Shown here: in pieces, positions 33,061-44,599 of the stretch
Layout: each line of letters opens with the position of its first letter
Position numbering within the stretch: position 1 is the first letter of the stretch
Assembly: GCA_015179045.1 (NCBI GenBank)
Contig: WHUZ01000018.1
Coordinates: 372,001-436,000 of the forward strand
DNA from: Kalaharituber pfeilii
Taxonomy: Eukaryota > Ascomycota > Pezizomycetes > Pezizales > Pezizaceae
Length of the DNA: 64,000 nt
Reading direction: 5' to 3'
Notes under the pieces: generated by a model
Seen by the model: only the letters and a program-made list of their open reading frames with translations
What the model was told of the DNA's origin: nothing
The model's database searches: none
Position numbers and translations under genes: made by a program

Positions 33061-34475
33061 CTATATGAGCGACTTCATGGCTCGTGTGATAAAATTGAAA
33101 GAGCCTGATACTCTAGACCTTCTTATGATTCCATCATAGGTTGCATCAAGACCTGGAGGCAGGGTGAAAAGAAAATACTGAAAATCTGAACCGCTCATGG
33201 CTTTTAGGATTCTATCAATGTTTAAAACTGGGAATAAGAATCTAGTCACCAAAATTACTCATGTCGCACATGCAGTGTTTTGGTTGGGCAAAGCAGACAT
33301 TCCCTTCGATTTCTTTTGATAGTTCCTTCTCTATGTCTGCCCTCCAGTGAAGTATATCATCGCACTCAAAGTCGTTACGAGCGAGGCGCTCGTCGATCCG
33401 GTGCTGGAGGTATTTCTGAATATCATCCTCCTGGGCTACAACTGTGAATGTGCTCACTTCATTGCCTTGATGACACTTGACGTGGTCATGAACATGCGGC
33501 CGCGAAATGAAGCATAAGCGAACCGGGTTTGAGCTGTTGCTAGAATATCTTTCGGAGCTGGATACCTCCAGGTCCAGAATCTCATGAGTCATCCTCAGGA
33601 AATCTATTCATGTCTGACCCTGTAGTTCAGCGAGCCCATCAATTACAATAAAGGCATGGTCAAGCTCCAGCAAAAGATGTTTCAGAATTACTTTTGCGTC
33701 ATCAAGCTCAAAGCTTGCTTTTGAGTTTAGAGCGGAATCGAAGCAGTACAGTAGCGAACAAAATCTGGAAACTGAGCGCTTCTGGATGTGGATTGCCGGA
33801 CTAACTGCTCGATGAAACTGCCAATAATATGTAGTAAACACTGTTCCCTTTGATCTCGATAATCACAGTATAGGTACATGATATTTATTCGAGGCCCCGT
33901 AGCAATGCGGGATATGTAGTCGATGATGATGGAGCTTCATATGCGATTATAAGCCTAAATGCCCTGAGTGCAGAAATGGTACCTGGCATACTCACGCCAA
34001 CACGGTCTTCCCAGCCCCGGCTCGCCATAGCAGCCCGGAACCTCACCGCTGCCACTGCTCATTTCGCCCGTTACCCATGACTGAAACTGGGCACTCTGTA
34101 CAATCCATTTCCGGTATCCTCTACCCGACTAGCTTTTACCTTTTGATGCCTTTTCTGCGGTTCGAGCGGCGACAATCAAGCAAGGAGCTTCTCTGTATAC
34201 TCATCTAAATAACGAAAACCAGAAGTCAGCAGGTACGCATCTCAAGTGGATATAAGGAAGAGGGCTATGAAGTTCATACGATCTATATTTCGATGCAAAC
34301 TTTGGACCCCTCTTTTGATTTCTTGCACGTCGAGAGCCAACTTATCAATTTCTGATATAAAACTCAAGATGTGGTCTAGTGTGGCACTCATTTTTGGCGT
34401 CATGGCTGATGTATCTTTACATAACGGCAAAATAGAGTCAATTTGCTTTTTCTGGTTTAGTAGAGTAGCCTTCAT
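33061..34475 (-). pseudogene. NACHT-domain STAND (NLR-like) pseudogene
   Basis: The remnant of a fungal NLR-like gene. In order on the minus strand: a coiled-coil linker (34475-34242), LSPLEPQKRHQKVKASRVE with TGA just before it where Trp is usual in this family, a Walker A motif CYGEPGLGKTVL (about 34030-33996) followed by a GTGAGT donor, MYLYCDYRDQREQ, FIEQLVRQSTSRSAQFPDF, a Walker B FIVIDGLAEL (33640-33610), VRLCFISRPHVHDHVKC, and LPPGLDATYDGIIRR (about 33150). The pieces need frame changes at about 34105 and 33735 as well as read-through of the TGA. No repeat domain follows. The family assignment is firm; loss of function is the simplest reading of the stop and frameshifts. Confidence 0.7.
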
Positions 34476-37386
34476 CTCTTGCGAGGTTTTCGAGAGTAGT
34501 TCACTATTTGTGTCAGTGATTAATGTCGGATCAAACTATGCCAGGTGTGAAATCAGCAATTCCCGGTAGTGAGCGAGAATTCCATTATCCGTAATGATGC
34601 AAAGTGGCGACCATGTCAATGCATTCTTGCTTCTGAAAAGGTCATCTGAATCGGTTTTTGTAACCTCCGGAGTGTTGGAACTTCATAAGCTTTGAGTGAA
34701 GAATTTTGATTTGGCCCTCACGGACCCCAATGACACAGCGTAGTGCAGAGGTCTCCCGAAAGTCTCCCTTGATATCTTCCTTTGTCAAAAACTTGATAAG
34801 CTGCTGAAGACATTGATCAAAGCAGTAATCTCTGTTAATAGGGTCTGAGCATCCTGTGGGGCACATTTGACTTGGTTAGAGTATTCCGTTAAGATTTAGC
34901 TGATCTGGAGTGCGAGAATAGAAAACCAGCAGTGGAGATTGTGAAGGGGTCCATCGACGCGAGAAGTAATAAACAGATTGATGAGATAAAGTCTATAAGT
35001 GGAATAACACTATTGAACGATAGTGAGTCCTAGGGTGGTTCACGCAATGGGGCGAAAGGTTCTTCAGGTAAAGCTATGAAACAGTGATATCGCAGTCTTT
35101 AATTAATGAACAGGGAGTCGCAAGAGCCTCAGGCTTATACATGATTGTAGTCATCTAGTTGCACCCCACGTATACAGGGCAAGCAAAGCTTCAATAGAGG
35201 AGAGGTAAACGATAGTAAGCTCAGCCCCCAAGTAAATATATTGTGTAGCAGCTAGCACAGCAATAGCCTAACACCACATACCGATACACCCTTGATTGAC
35301 ACATTCGCTCATGAGATAGGGGAAGCTGGCATGAAGTATCAGTTGCGTTATTCCTTTGAGGTTTTCTACAAGGACAAGTTTTAATGGTCCAATACTAATA
35401 GCCACACACCAATATGTACGTGTGTAAGGTACACAGCTGCCATATTGCTCCAGTATGATTGGCCATATGTAGCAACGAGCACTGCCCCAGTTTCTGCAAT
35501 CCTAACGTAAAACCACTCATTACCAAGTAACCACTTGAACGGTCTTTTACCATAACTTGGCCAATTTCAGTTGAAATGGCATGAATGTAGTCGTTCCGGT
35601 TCAAGGTATATGTTAGGGTGTACAACACGTTTTCTTTGAGAATTGAGTTTTCAGTATATGGGGTGTCTATGAGGCCCATTGGTTGGAGTCCCATGCATTC
35701 ACCGCCTTGAAATATCCTCAATGCAGCAATATACTCTACACAGGGTGGAATGCACTTTTTTACAGTGTGTTTACATTTCAAACATTGGTAGTCTGAAAAT
35801 GCCAGCTACGGATGTACCGAGTTAAAAGTCAAATAGGATCCACACGAACTTCCAGTGTGATTTTGAGCCTAGTTCTGCGGATACCGCTGTTTCCCAATGA
35901 TTTATGTTATACCGCTAGCTGCTTTCGGATATCCCTTCTATCGCTTCCAAATTTAGTCTGGCAGCCAAATTTCAAGACCTGCCATTGCTCCACCAGGATA
36001 GCATCCTCCAGTATGTAAGAATTATTCTTTGTGTAGGGCAGTATCCCCCGTGCTATACTCTGATTCCTACAAAAAATTATTTTTAGCGATTAATATTTAT
36101 CGTAGACTGAAGGCAAAATCTTGCTTGCGCTGATCCCGTGACTCTTAAGCTTGCTTCCGCTCGGAATATACATACCCTTGTGTACTAGCCAGTAAAATAT
36201 GTATTCGGACAGGGGTACTAATGAACATTATGCACTATGTCCGAATACATATTTTACTAGCTAGTATATAGTTTCGGATTCTACTCAACGGGCCTCATGC
36301 ATCGCTGCACACGTTTGCTCCGCCGTGTCCAGAGAGTCACTTGATCTGAATCCGCCTTGTGCTTTCTGCAGGAAGGCTGGCAAGCTGCCCAATCAAAACC
36401 TGTATACGGTATCTGAAAGTCTACTTGCGAGCCGAGAAGCAGACCGTAATCCGCCTTACAAGGTTGTGCCAACCGTTCGATACCTGCATATGTGTGATGC
36501 GCTGCATAAAAGTCAAAGCAGCATATTTTCTTACTACGAGCTGGGAAGCTTTCAACGCATAGTCCCATACAACCTGAATGCCATGACCAAAACTTCAAAA
36601 AAAACATTGAGGATGGAAAGCCGAATTGTAATTTCAATTGCTGTTTCAATGAGTGTCTCATTATGGAGAAGATAAGTGAAAATTATCTCAGGGAATAAAA
36701 ATCAATACATAAAGAAAAAAATGAACTTTCGCGGACGCAGTCGACGGCGTACAGGTACAGCATTGTAACGTATAGAAGACGGTGGGATTGAAAAAGAAGG
36801 CTCAGTTGTAGGCTCAGTTGTAGGCTCAGTTGTAGGCGATGATTATATAGTGAGTGAAATCTACACTAGCTCTCTGCCATACAAATTTTGCACCAGAGTG
36901 GATCATATGGTTTTATTACGAGGTTTTACGGGTAGGTACATGTAGTTACGCTCTCGTTACCATTTTTAATACCAGGAGTAATTTTTTGAAGTAACGTACA
37001 AGCGCGCTCATAGGTACAGTAAGTGGAATTGTTACTCTCTGTACTCCCTGGTAAGAAATGTGTCGTGCTATGTACACCGGGGGTAGTCTGACAACCCAAA
37101 GATACTACTGAATAGAACGCTGCAGGCTATAGGCCAAACTTGCAACCACCAAAGAATAATGCAACTAGCAAGAAAACCAACCCTGTCCGTATATACATAC
37201 TATACACTGTATGACAAATAAAATGACAATATGAAAGCGAAAAAAACAAAAAGAGAGAGAATACATGATAGTCACATCAAAGGTCACGGAAGAAAATAAG
37301 AAGCAAGGTGTAAAGTGAAACAAAATTCCCCAAGGATCCTATTAAGGAGAACAGCCAGGCCCATTCCGCTAATGGAAGACCAGCTC
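34476..37386. other. No gene that I can support
   Basis: Minus-strand open frames at 34642-34866, 35395-35781 and 36281-36661 are the longest. The first has a faint ankyrin-like piece (ETSALRCVIGVREGQIKIL), which could be a relic. The others have no recognisable motif. A 12-bp triplication (GCTCAGTTGTAG) lies at about 36799-36834. Confidence 0.4.
36184..36265. repeat. 82-bp hairpin related to the long-TIR element ends
   Basis: Arms 36184-36211 and 36238-36265 are complementary at 27 of 28 positions, with a 26-nt loop. The arm (ACTAGCCAGTAAAATATG, then TATTCGGACAGGGG) resembles the inner terminal block ACTAGCCGAAAAAATAAG..TATCCGGACAGGG of the elements at 8-12 kb, suggesting a minimal derivative. 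Confidence 0.6.
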
Positions 37387-39735
37387 TTATGGTGGAAGGT
37401 GTGACCAAAGATATACCGCTACCTCGCGAGTACCACGGTCCAATGCCCTTTCATATGGTGTTTGCCCCTCCCTATTCTCAATGATTGGAGATGCACCATG
37501 CTCAATCAACATCTTTGTAAGCGCAAGAGAGTGGACGCTGAAGTGGAGTGGAGTGTTGCCTTTCACGGTGCTCTTGTTTATGAGCTTCGATGCTCCTCGC
37601 TCCAGGATTTCTGCCGACACCTTGGGATCGCTCCAGCTTCCCTTGATGGCACAATGTAATACCGTCCACAAGTTGCTGTCACTTGCAAAAAGATTCGCCC
37701 CTTTCTTGATCAAGAGCCTTGCAATTGCTACTTTGCCATGGTATAGTGCTCGAAGCAAAGGTGTCATTCCCGTTAGACCGCAGGGTTCCTCGATATCCGC
37801 ACCCATCACGATTAGCAACCGTACTACAGTCTCGCTGTCTTCATCCAGTGCAGTATGGATGCAGCCAGTAAGGTCGATCAGAGGAGCAGTCGAAGCTATT
37901 GCTTCCTCATTTGCTCCCTTTTCCAAGAGTAATTTGCAGATACCTTCACGGCGCTTATATGCAGCGTAAGCGAGTGGTGTTAGGCCTTCTGAATCCCTCT
38001 CCTCTATGTCGATTTCTAATGTGAGTAAATCTTGAATGATACTCTCGTTTCCCCCATGAATGGCATCGTGGATTATCCCTTCAATACTTGCTCCTCTCCC
38101 CAACAGCAATTTGCAGATGCTCTCACGACCCATATGTGCTGCATAAGCGAGTGGTGTTCGGCCTTTTAAATCCCTCTCCTCTATATTTGTTCCTAAAGTG
38201 AGCAGAGTTCGAATGGCATACTCATTACCCCTGCGAATGGCATCGTGGATTATCCCTTCCATATTTGCTCCTCTTGCCAACAGTAATTTGCAGATGCTGT
38301 CACGGCCCATATATCCCGCGTAAGCAAGTGGCGTTCTTCCCTTTGAATCCCTCTCCTCTATAGTATCTGTTCCTAAAGTGAGTAGGTCTCGAACAATATT
38401 CTCATTCCCCCCACAAATGGCATCGTGGATTATCCCTTCCATGCTTGCTCCCCTCTCCAAGAGTAATTTGCAGACGCTTTCACGGCCCAGATATGCAGCA
38501 TAAGCGAGTGGTGTTCGGCCATTTGAATCCCTCTCCTCTATATCCGTTCCTAAAGTAAGCAGAGTTCGAACAAGATTCTCGTTTCCTTCACGGATGGCAT
38601 TGTGGATGCCCCCCTGAGAAGACCATTTTAATTTCAATTTTCGACGTGATGTTAGGCGACCAGCAGCAGAATCAAGTGGAGCTTGAACTTGGTAAGGTCG
38701 TGAGTCCCATAGATCAGATAAGCAAATAGGCAGCTCAATCACTGAGATCCCCGAAATTGAGAGATCACCCAAGCTCATTTTTGAAAACATCGACCAGCTA
38801 CAACCTCTTGTGGAGCTACTTCTAGTAAATATGGAGTAAGAATCATCACTCATGCACCAATTCTGAATTCGCTTGTATGGTCTTGAATTTTTCAATTCCT
38901 CCGTAAACGACGGTAGCGCCAACTGTATGGATCGCAGGGAGAATACGCTACGAGATGATGCTGTTGTTCTAATCGATGCAACATCCTCATCATTCTTAGT
39001 TGTCATCATGAAATCAGTTGTTACAGGTAGTATGCCGGTAATCTTGGGTTGAATATTGAGTCTAGAAGGCCCGGCTTCATTACTGATTGGAGAATTGCGA
39101 TGACTGGTAAGTTCTTGTAACTGGACTGAGATTGCATCAACTGCTTCATGCAGTTTCCCAAGGTTTTCAGAAGCCTCTGCTGCGGTATAGCTGTGCAAAC
39201 AGATTAGTTTTTCTGCAATAGAAGGTAATGGGGGTTGTCTAGAGCTCTCAACATACCATTGAATAATTCCTAACATTAAGTTCAAACTCAACTTGTGCCG
39301 TTGCAGGTTCTCAATAAAAACTGCGACCTCTGCCTCCTTCCACAGTGCCCATCTAATCCTCTCGAATGCAAGGCTTGCTTTGTTTGCCAGATGTTGCATG
39401 CCACTGGGATCACAAATACCCCCCACCTCACTCAGATACTTGTCCAAGTTGGAAGCAATCAAAACACATCCACTCAAAGTTGTAACAAAGTGATGGATGG
39501 AAAGCATTTTTAAACTGCTTTGGTTTGGAATCTTAGATGCTCCAAGAATAAAGTGCTGAACCTGGCAGAAGATGATATTCATATCTTGCATTTCTTCCAT
39601 CAGCCGGTTGATGGATTCTGGTGCCCGTTTCGCTTGCACTCCATAATCATGGAGAGCCTTCAGCACACTTAAAATCTTTCCTGAGATCGCAATGAGGCCA
39701 GCAATTGATGCTGCTATAGATAGTGGATCAGACAT
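37387..39735 (-). CDS. STAND-type N-terminal domain plus ankyrin repeats, copy 1
   Basis: Probable heterokaryon-incompatibility or NLR-like accessory protein without a NACHT domain. I start at ATG 39735 (MSDPLSIAASIAGLIAISGK), the usual start of fungal STAND N-terminal domains and the start of the paralog; an upstream in-frame ATG is 12 codons earlier. An intron is proposed at 39191-39256: GTATGT, CTAATC branch site, CACAG, phase 2, exactly where copy 2 has one. It is 66 nt with no stop, so the frame also stays open if retained. Spliced product 760 residues. Residues about 350-755 are ankyrin repeats, including four highly similar 66-residue double units (RTPLAYAAYLGRESVCKLLL type), ending YLWSHLPP. 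The middle carries a conserved Ser-rich stretch (SLGDLSISGISVIELPICLS). The gene appears intact. Confidence 0.8.
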   Translation of the reverse strand: MSDPLSIAASIAGLIAISGKILSVLKALHDYGVQAKRAPESINRLMEEMQDMNIIFCQVQHFILGASKIPNQSSLKMLSIHHFVTTLSGCVLIASNLDKYLSEVGGICDPSGMQHLANKASLAFERIRWALWKEAEVAVFIENLQRHKLSLNLMLGIIQWYVESSRQPPLPSIAEKLICLHSYTAAEASENLGKLHEAVDAISVQLQELTSHRNSPISNEAGPSRLNIQPKITGILPVTTDFMMTTKNDEDVASIRTTASSRSVFSLRSIQLALPSFTEELKNSRPYKRIQNWCMSDDSYSIFTRSSSTRGCSWSMFSKMSLGDLSISGISVIELPICLSDLWDSRPYQVQAPLDSAAGRLTSRRKLKLKWSSQGGIHNAIREGNENLVRTLLTLGTDIEERDSNGRTPLAYAAYLGRESVCKLLLERGASMEGIIHDAICGGNENIVRDLLTLGTDTIEERDSKGRTPLAYAGYMGRDSICKLLLARGANMEGIIHDAIRRGNEYAIRTLLTLGTNIEERDLKGRTPLAYAAHMGRESICKLLLGRGASIEGIIHDAIHGGNESIIQDLLTLEIDIEERDSEGLTPLAYAAYKRREGICKLLLEKGANEEAIASTAPLIDLTGCIHTALDEDSETVVRLLIVMGADIEEPCGLTGMTPLLRALYHGKVAIARLLIKKGANLFASDSNLWTVLHCAIKGSWSDPKVSAEILERGASKLINKSTVKGNTPLHFSVHSLALTKMLIEHGASPIIENREGQTPYERALDRGTREVAVYLWSHLPP

Positions 39736-39771
39736 CACTTTGGTATTTAGTTGGACGTATTGGGTAGTCAA

Positions 39772-42700
39772 GTGAGTTTTTGTGGAGGGAATCTGACTTA
39801 ACCCTGCAGAGAATTAATTCATGAAACTCCAGTGCTAGTGATGGGAAGCCGTGAAGCACCTAAATGGTCTCTAAACCGTTCTGAATCTCAAGCCTCTGAT
39901 CATGGAAGGCCCGTAAAATGACCTGTCATGAACAGTATGTTCAACGGATCAACCAGCTAATAATCCGACCATATTCATTACCAAGAAGGCAAACACCATC
40001 AGTTGTCTCGCCGTGTCCCCGCTTTGCCCAATTTGATGAGGCAGCTAGTCAGCCTTGTCTCAGTTTTGGTCAGTCGACCAGCTTCTCGTACGGCTGTAAG
40101 GATGTAACGTTGCGGGTTAGTTTTATTCTTGCGCGTTCTATAGGCCAGAGTAGAATTGACGATTAGCGAAGCCAGTACACTTATGTCATGCTCACATTGT
40201 CCAGCTAGTTCAACTAAAAATGGGTTGGGCTCTTTCCCGTGGCCACATCACTATTGAGATATGTATGTTCTGGGGCAGTCAGTTTACGCGCCTGTTCAAA
40301 ATGGGCAAGCCAGTCTCTGTTCTCGTGCCTAGACCATTCCTAGCTTTCCGCCTTCGCTGTTCGCTCACCCGTAGCCAAAGTTCACGGATTCTAAAATCAT
40401 AAACAAGTCAGCCATGGCCAAACAAAGAAGCAATGATACAGCAAAAATTAAGAGATGATAGAGCACCTCTCACATTTGAATTCACTCCCAACTCAGCAAG
40501 CTTCCTCCACCGATCGTATTATAGACCGGTCCCTCATTTTTCCACAGCCCTCGTGTACCACCTATAAGCACCATTACTCAAAAACCACATCTTCCCGCAG
40601 AACTTTGGCACCACACCGCCAGCAAGTGCTCCCCCCCCCCCCCCAGACATTTTTCTTACACTCGCTTTGAATTAATCACTAAACTTAACCATGCACTTCT
40701 GCGCCAAATATCTTTATAGAACTAGTCCCGTCTAAAACCCCCGTGTACCCACCAATTTGCTATGAGAAAGATGCTATCGGTATATACCACTTCAATAGGT
40801 ATAAAGGGATTGAGAAAATGTCAGATAAAGCAAAAGCGATAAGAACAGTACATCGAGTAGTAGACCTACCAAGGATTAATTTTATTGTCCAGGCAAAAGC
40901 AGCTACACGAGGAGCTGTTGAAGTGTCGGGACGATTGGATGGAGTGGTGAGATCGAGGTGGTGGGATCCGGGTGATGGTACGGGGAGGTGGTAAGGGGCG
41001 CTGGTGAAGCTACTGGAGGGGCGGCGGAGTTGCCGTTCGAGGGGCCGCGGGTGACACTACTTGAGCGGCTGCTGGAGCGGAGATGCGAGATGCTGCTGCG
41101 GCTGATGCAGTGGGGTAATTGAGAGGCTGTAGAGTGGGGAGTGCGAGTGAGAGGCGGTGGGAGAGAGTGCGGGATGCTGTTGCGGCTGCTGGGGAGGGGG
41201 GATGAGTGGAGGGACGGGTTCAAGAGGAGGTGGAGTTCTGGTTACGAGCCTAGGTGGAGTTGTCTAATTTTCCAACTGACCTATCACTTGGGGAAGTGGT
41301 ATTCCTATTATCTCTAGTGACGGAGGCAACAGCAAGACGCCATGTAAAGGTATAGAATTGAGGGCCCCAGTTTGATTTCAAGCTGTGGAAGATGATTGTT
41401 CAGCATCTTAAGTAAGTAAGATGGGCTGTAATATCCCGGGCTCCATATAATTAAATTCTAGTACAAGATAACCTGTTTGCTTTCTATTTTTTTAACAGTA
41501 TGATCTGCTTTACACCTCACCACCCCCTCAACTACATACCTTTCCGCTATTGCAATTTTTGTAACGCTGTAGAAAGTTACCCTCAACCGTCTTCACGTGC
41601 CCTAGACTCTCCCCTCACCTGGCATCGCTGCTGCTTGAACTCAACCTACACTGTCTAGTTTACCTCTACTGCGACCTATGGCATGCAGCTGAATTCACAC
41701 ACGCCGCACTAAGAGGCGGGGATGGCTGTCTGAAGAGACTGCTAGCGAGGCAGCTGATCGAAAGGTTGTCGAAAGGCGGAGGACGAAGGGGATGGATATA
41801 AGGAGAGATGGAGTTGTCAACTGCCCTATAGCTTGGTGAAGTGGTATATCCACTGTCTCTAATGATGGAGGTTACAACAAGGTATCCCTTGAGGTCGTGA
41901 GCCATGCAGCAGAGCGAATCCCCCCACCCCCTGTACCATGTTTCAAGTACATCACAAAAAAAAATCACAAAAAAATCAACAAAATAGCGGTCTTCAAATA
42001 ATAAACCGTATGAATAGACATATCGAAAATTGTTTAACTCTTTCCTTTTTTTGTTCCAGAATTTAAAAGGTGAGCATTTATCCTTTGGTTTGAGTTGTGT
42101 AGTGTGCGCTGGACAGAAGTTGAGGGGTCCCGGTTCGATTCCGAGCTGGGGAAAGAGGGGTTGCCCGCCATCGCACTGTCCTGCTATGATCAAAACTCTA
42201 GCGGAAACCAGAGCAAAAAAGTGATTTTGATTTTTTGTAGTATGATCTGGCTTGCGATACCTCTCAAACCCCAACTACTACCTTTCCCGCTGTGGAATTT
42301 CTTACATGTATCCCTGGCGGACAAGTTACCCTCACTTGACATCGCCGCTGCCGTTGAACTAAACTCATACACCAACTTCTAGTAGAGTATATGCGTCTAT
42401 TCAACTATATGATATCGTACATGAAGTACATCTTAACAGCCTTGAATTCCCAACATGACTAAGCTAGGTTGATGTCGGAAAAGTATCCCTTTTAAGCGGA
42501 AATAGCACTAAAAAAAGGGATCGCCATGGCTTGCATAGAAAGCTCCCAATGAGCGACAGGGTTACTGTAGGGGTAGCCATCAACCACATATCTACTCGAG
42601 TAGGGAACAGGCTACTGTTTATTTCGATCAATTTGATTTTGATGTGAGATAAAACTGGACTTTTTCTTTACTGCGAGCGACACTGAGCGACGCTGCACTG

Positions 42701-42779
42701 AATGACATGGATTACTGAGCTTGAGCTAGAAAGATTATGTGTATTTATTGTAAATGATAGTTAAATGAAGAAAAGAATT
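39772..42779. other. Upstream flank of ankyrin gene 1 and repeat debris
   Basis: 39920-40255 is homologous to 55380-55620 upstream of ankyrin gene 2 (for example CCATATTCATTACCAAGAA). 40900-41220 is GC-rich low complexity. 41250-41350 and 41810-41890 are diverged direct repeats (TATAGCTTGGTGAAGTGG in the second). A TTTCCGCTGTGGAATT..CATCGCCGCTGC motif recurs at about 41540, 42290, 51530 and 55750. No gene. Confidence 0.5.
42050..42240 (+). repeat. Possible tRNA-derived SINE
   Basis: GGTTCGATTCC (42131-42141) is an exact RNA polymerase III B box within GGGGTCCCGGTTCGATTCCG. A candidate A-box-like sequence (AGTGTGCGCTGG) lies about 30 nt upstream. A diverged counterpart is near 41360 (GGCCCCAGTTTGATTTC). 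It does not fold as a complete tRNA by eye. Confidence 0.3.
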
Positions 42780-43595
42780 GTCATTACTCGTATACCGCCC
42801 TGGGGGCTATGGCGAGATTAATTACATAGGAGATAAAAGGAAAACTAAACATAAGGAAATAAACGAAAATTGAAAAACAAAAAAACAAAATAAAAAACAT
42901 AAAAAAAAAATAAGAATAAAGTAAAAGTAATAGGCAAAACCAACCCCAAGAGACCCATCGGCAATGTGAAATCTCACGTTTCTACCCATCTCACCAGTTC
43001 CACCAATGGGTCCGGTTGCTGGTGGCGTTCTGATTGCATCCAGTCCCCCTGACCACCTTCCCCTCCATACCTCACACCTGGGCCACATGTGTTCTGTTGT
43101 TTCCTCCTCCGTTCCGACACCACCGGCATTCCGGACAGTCCACGTTACCGATCCTAAACCTCCAAATCCTCAGACCTTTCCCTCCCAGCATGCCTCCCAA
43201 TGTAGGTACCAGGCTGCTCAGCCTCTGGAGTGGTCAGTAGCTCAGATGCAGCCTGCTTCCTCCGCCCGCCGCCTTTTCACCAATGCCCTCATGTCTGCCA
43301 CCTCCCCTGATAATGGAGAAGGGATGCCAGCCATGCTGCCCTATCTGCCTCCTCATTGCCTTTCAACCCTTGTTGCCCTTCACCCACATTACTGCTACAT
43401 CCCTCAGCCCCTTGGCCATCCTTTACTCCCAGGTGGTTCTACATGCATTGCTTGCCCCATCCGGTGTGGGTTTCCCCTCCGCCACCTGGGTTAACCTCCA
43501 GACTGCTACCTGTGAGTCCATCACGATCAAAGATTCCTCCTCTTTCTCATCCTCCAAGATCTTGGCTATCGCCATTACCTCCACGTTTTCTTTTT
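42780..43595 (-). pseudogene. LINE ORF2 C-terminus with RNase H, zinc knuckle and family 1 tail
   Basis: Minus strand, in several frames: LIVMDSQVAVWRLTQVAEGK (about 43530), AVMWVKGNKG and GNEEADRAAW (about 43385-43340), then EEETTEHMWPRCEVWRG (about 43110-43060), then a 3' UTR and the tail CTCGCCATAGCCCCCAGGGC..ACGAGTAATGA. Frameshifted and with in-frame stops; endonuclease and reverse transcriptase absent. It is the closest relative of the LINE fragment split across 46287-46363 and 49266-49490. Confidence 0.7.
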
Positions 43596-43599
43596 TTTT

Positions 43600-43655
43600 G
43601 CCATTTGTTTTCTATATCATAACTCGCATACCACTCTACGAGCTATGGCGAGAAT
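43600..43655 (-). repeat. LINE 3' tail, family 1
   Basis: Minus strand CTCGCCATAGCTCGTAGAGT, GGTATGCGAGTTATGATATA, without a clean poly(A). It abuts the upstream edge of the LINE relic at 42780-43595. Confidence 0.5.
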
Positions 43656-44599
43656 AGCACCTCTTCCTTCACTTGACGAAAGGTAATATCCAGGTAACTA
43701 ATAGGCCATACCACCTCAATTTTGAGCTTGCGATAATTTCTATTTCCAACTGCATCCTCAAAGCAAGCGACATCCACATTAACTTCCCCGGGGGTAAAGA
43801 TGCTCTATCCCACTCGTACTGGCAGGACTTCAGCCATTTCTCTCCAGATCTCACTCTTCCCAATATTGGCTCACTTGCCCCTCCAAGTATGCCATAATTG
43901 AGCTTGTGAATTTCCCCTCCTGTATGAGTGTTTCTTTCTTCTCAACCACCGAATCCCAGTAATCTGCCCTAAGTCCCTGCTAGCAGCCCCCAGCCAGTTG
44001 TGGACATTCCCTAGTTTCTTCCTTAAGGCTATCCCGTGTATAACAATGCCGAATTGCTGTTTCTCTGAGGTTTCCTATGGTGATGGCAGGGGGATGTTGG
44101 TAGTGGGAGGGGGGTCAGGGGTGTCGGTGGTGTGAGGGAGATTCATGGAGCCTGAATCTGCTCGCGTTGTTTCTCTTCCCTATTACTTCTGCGTTATTGA
44201 CTGTGGCTCTCGTCCCTAGGTAGGCTGATTCTGCCCTGCCTCTTCGCTAGTATCCTGCTCCTGCCTTCCCATCTAGCCCGCTTCCATCCGTGTATGCTGC
44301 TTTCCAGCTCTCGTCCTCCGCCTCCGCGTTCCACCAGAGTTTGATAATACGGAACCGGGTGCATGATAGCTATTAAAGTGATCTCTACATAATGGAACAT
44401 TGCAAAAATTACACCATAATCGTGGCTGTCTAACATGCTTAATCTGTGGGCCTTGCCCAGTCTCTCGCGCTTCCCACCGACACTAAATACAATATCCACG
44501 CCTATCAGTCCATACTGGAGCTTGGGTTACAGGAGCCTTGCGGCGCTCTGGAAGTCCCTGCAGTAATACTAGGCGTCGCGCTCTTTGAGGTTTTTGCTG

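Noticed and set aside
35395..35781. 128-residue minus-strand frame as a gene
   Set aside because: No recognisable domain, no convincing splice signals to neighbours, and decayed surroundings.
43006..43494. 162-residue plus-strand open frame
   Set aside because: The complementary strand encodes a LINE RNase H and zinc knuckle; the plus frame is its shadow.
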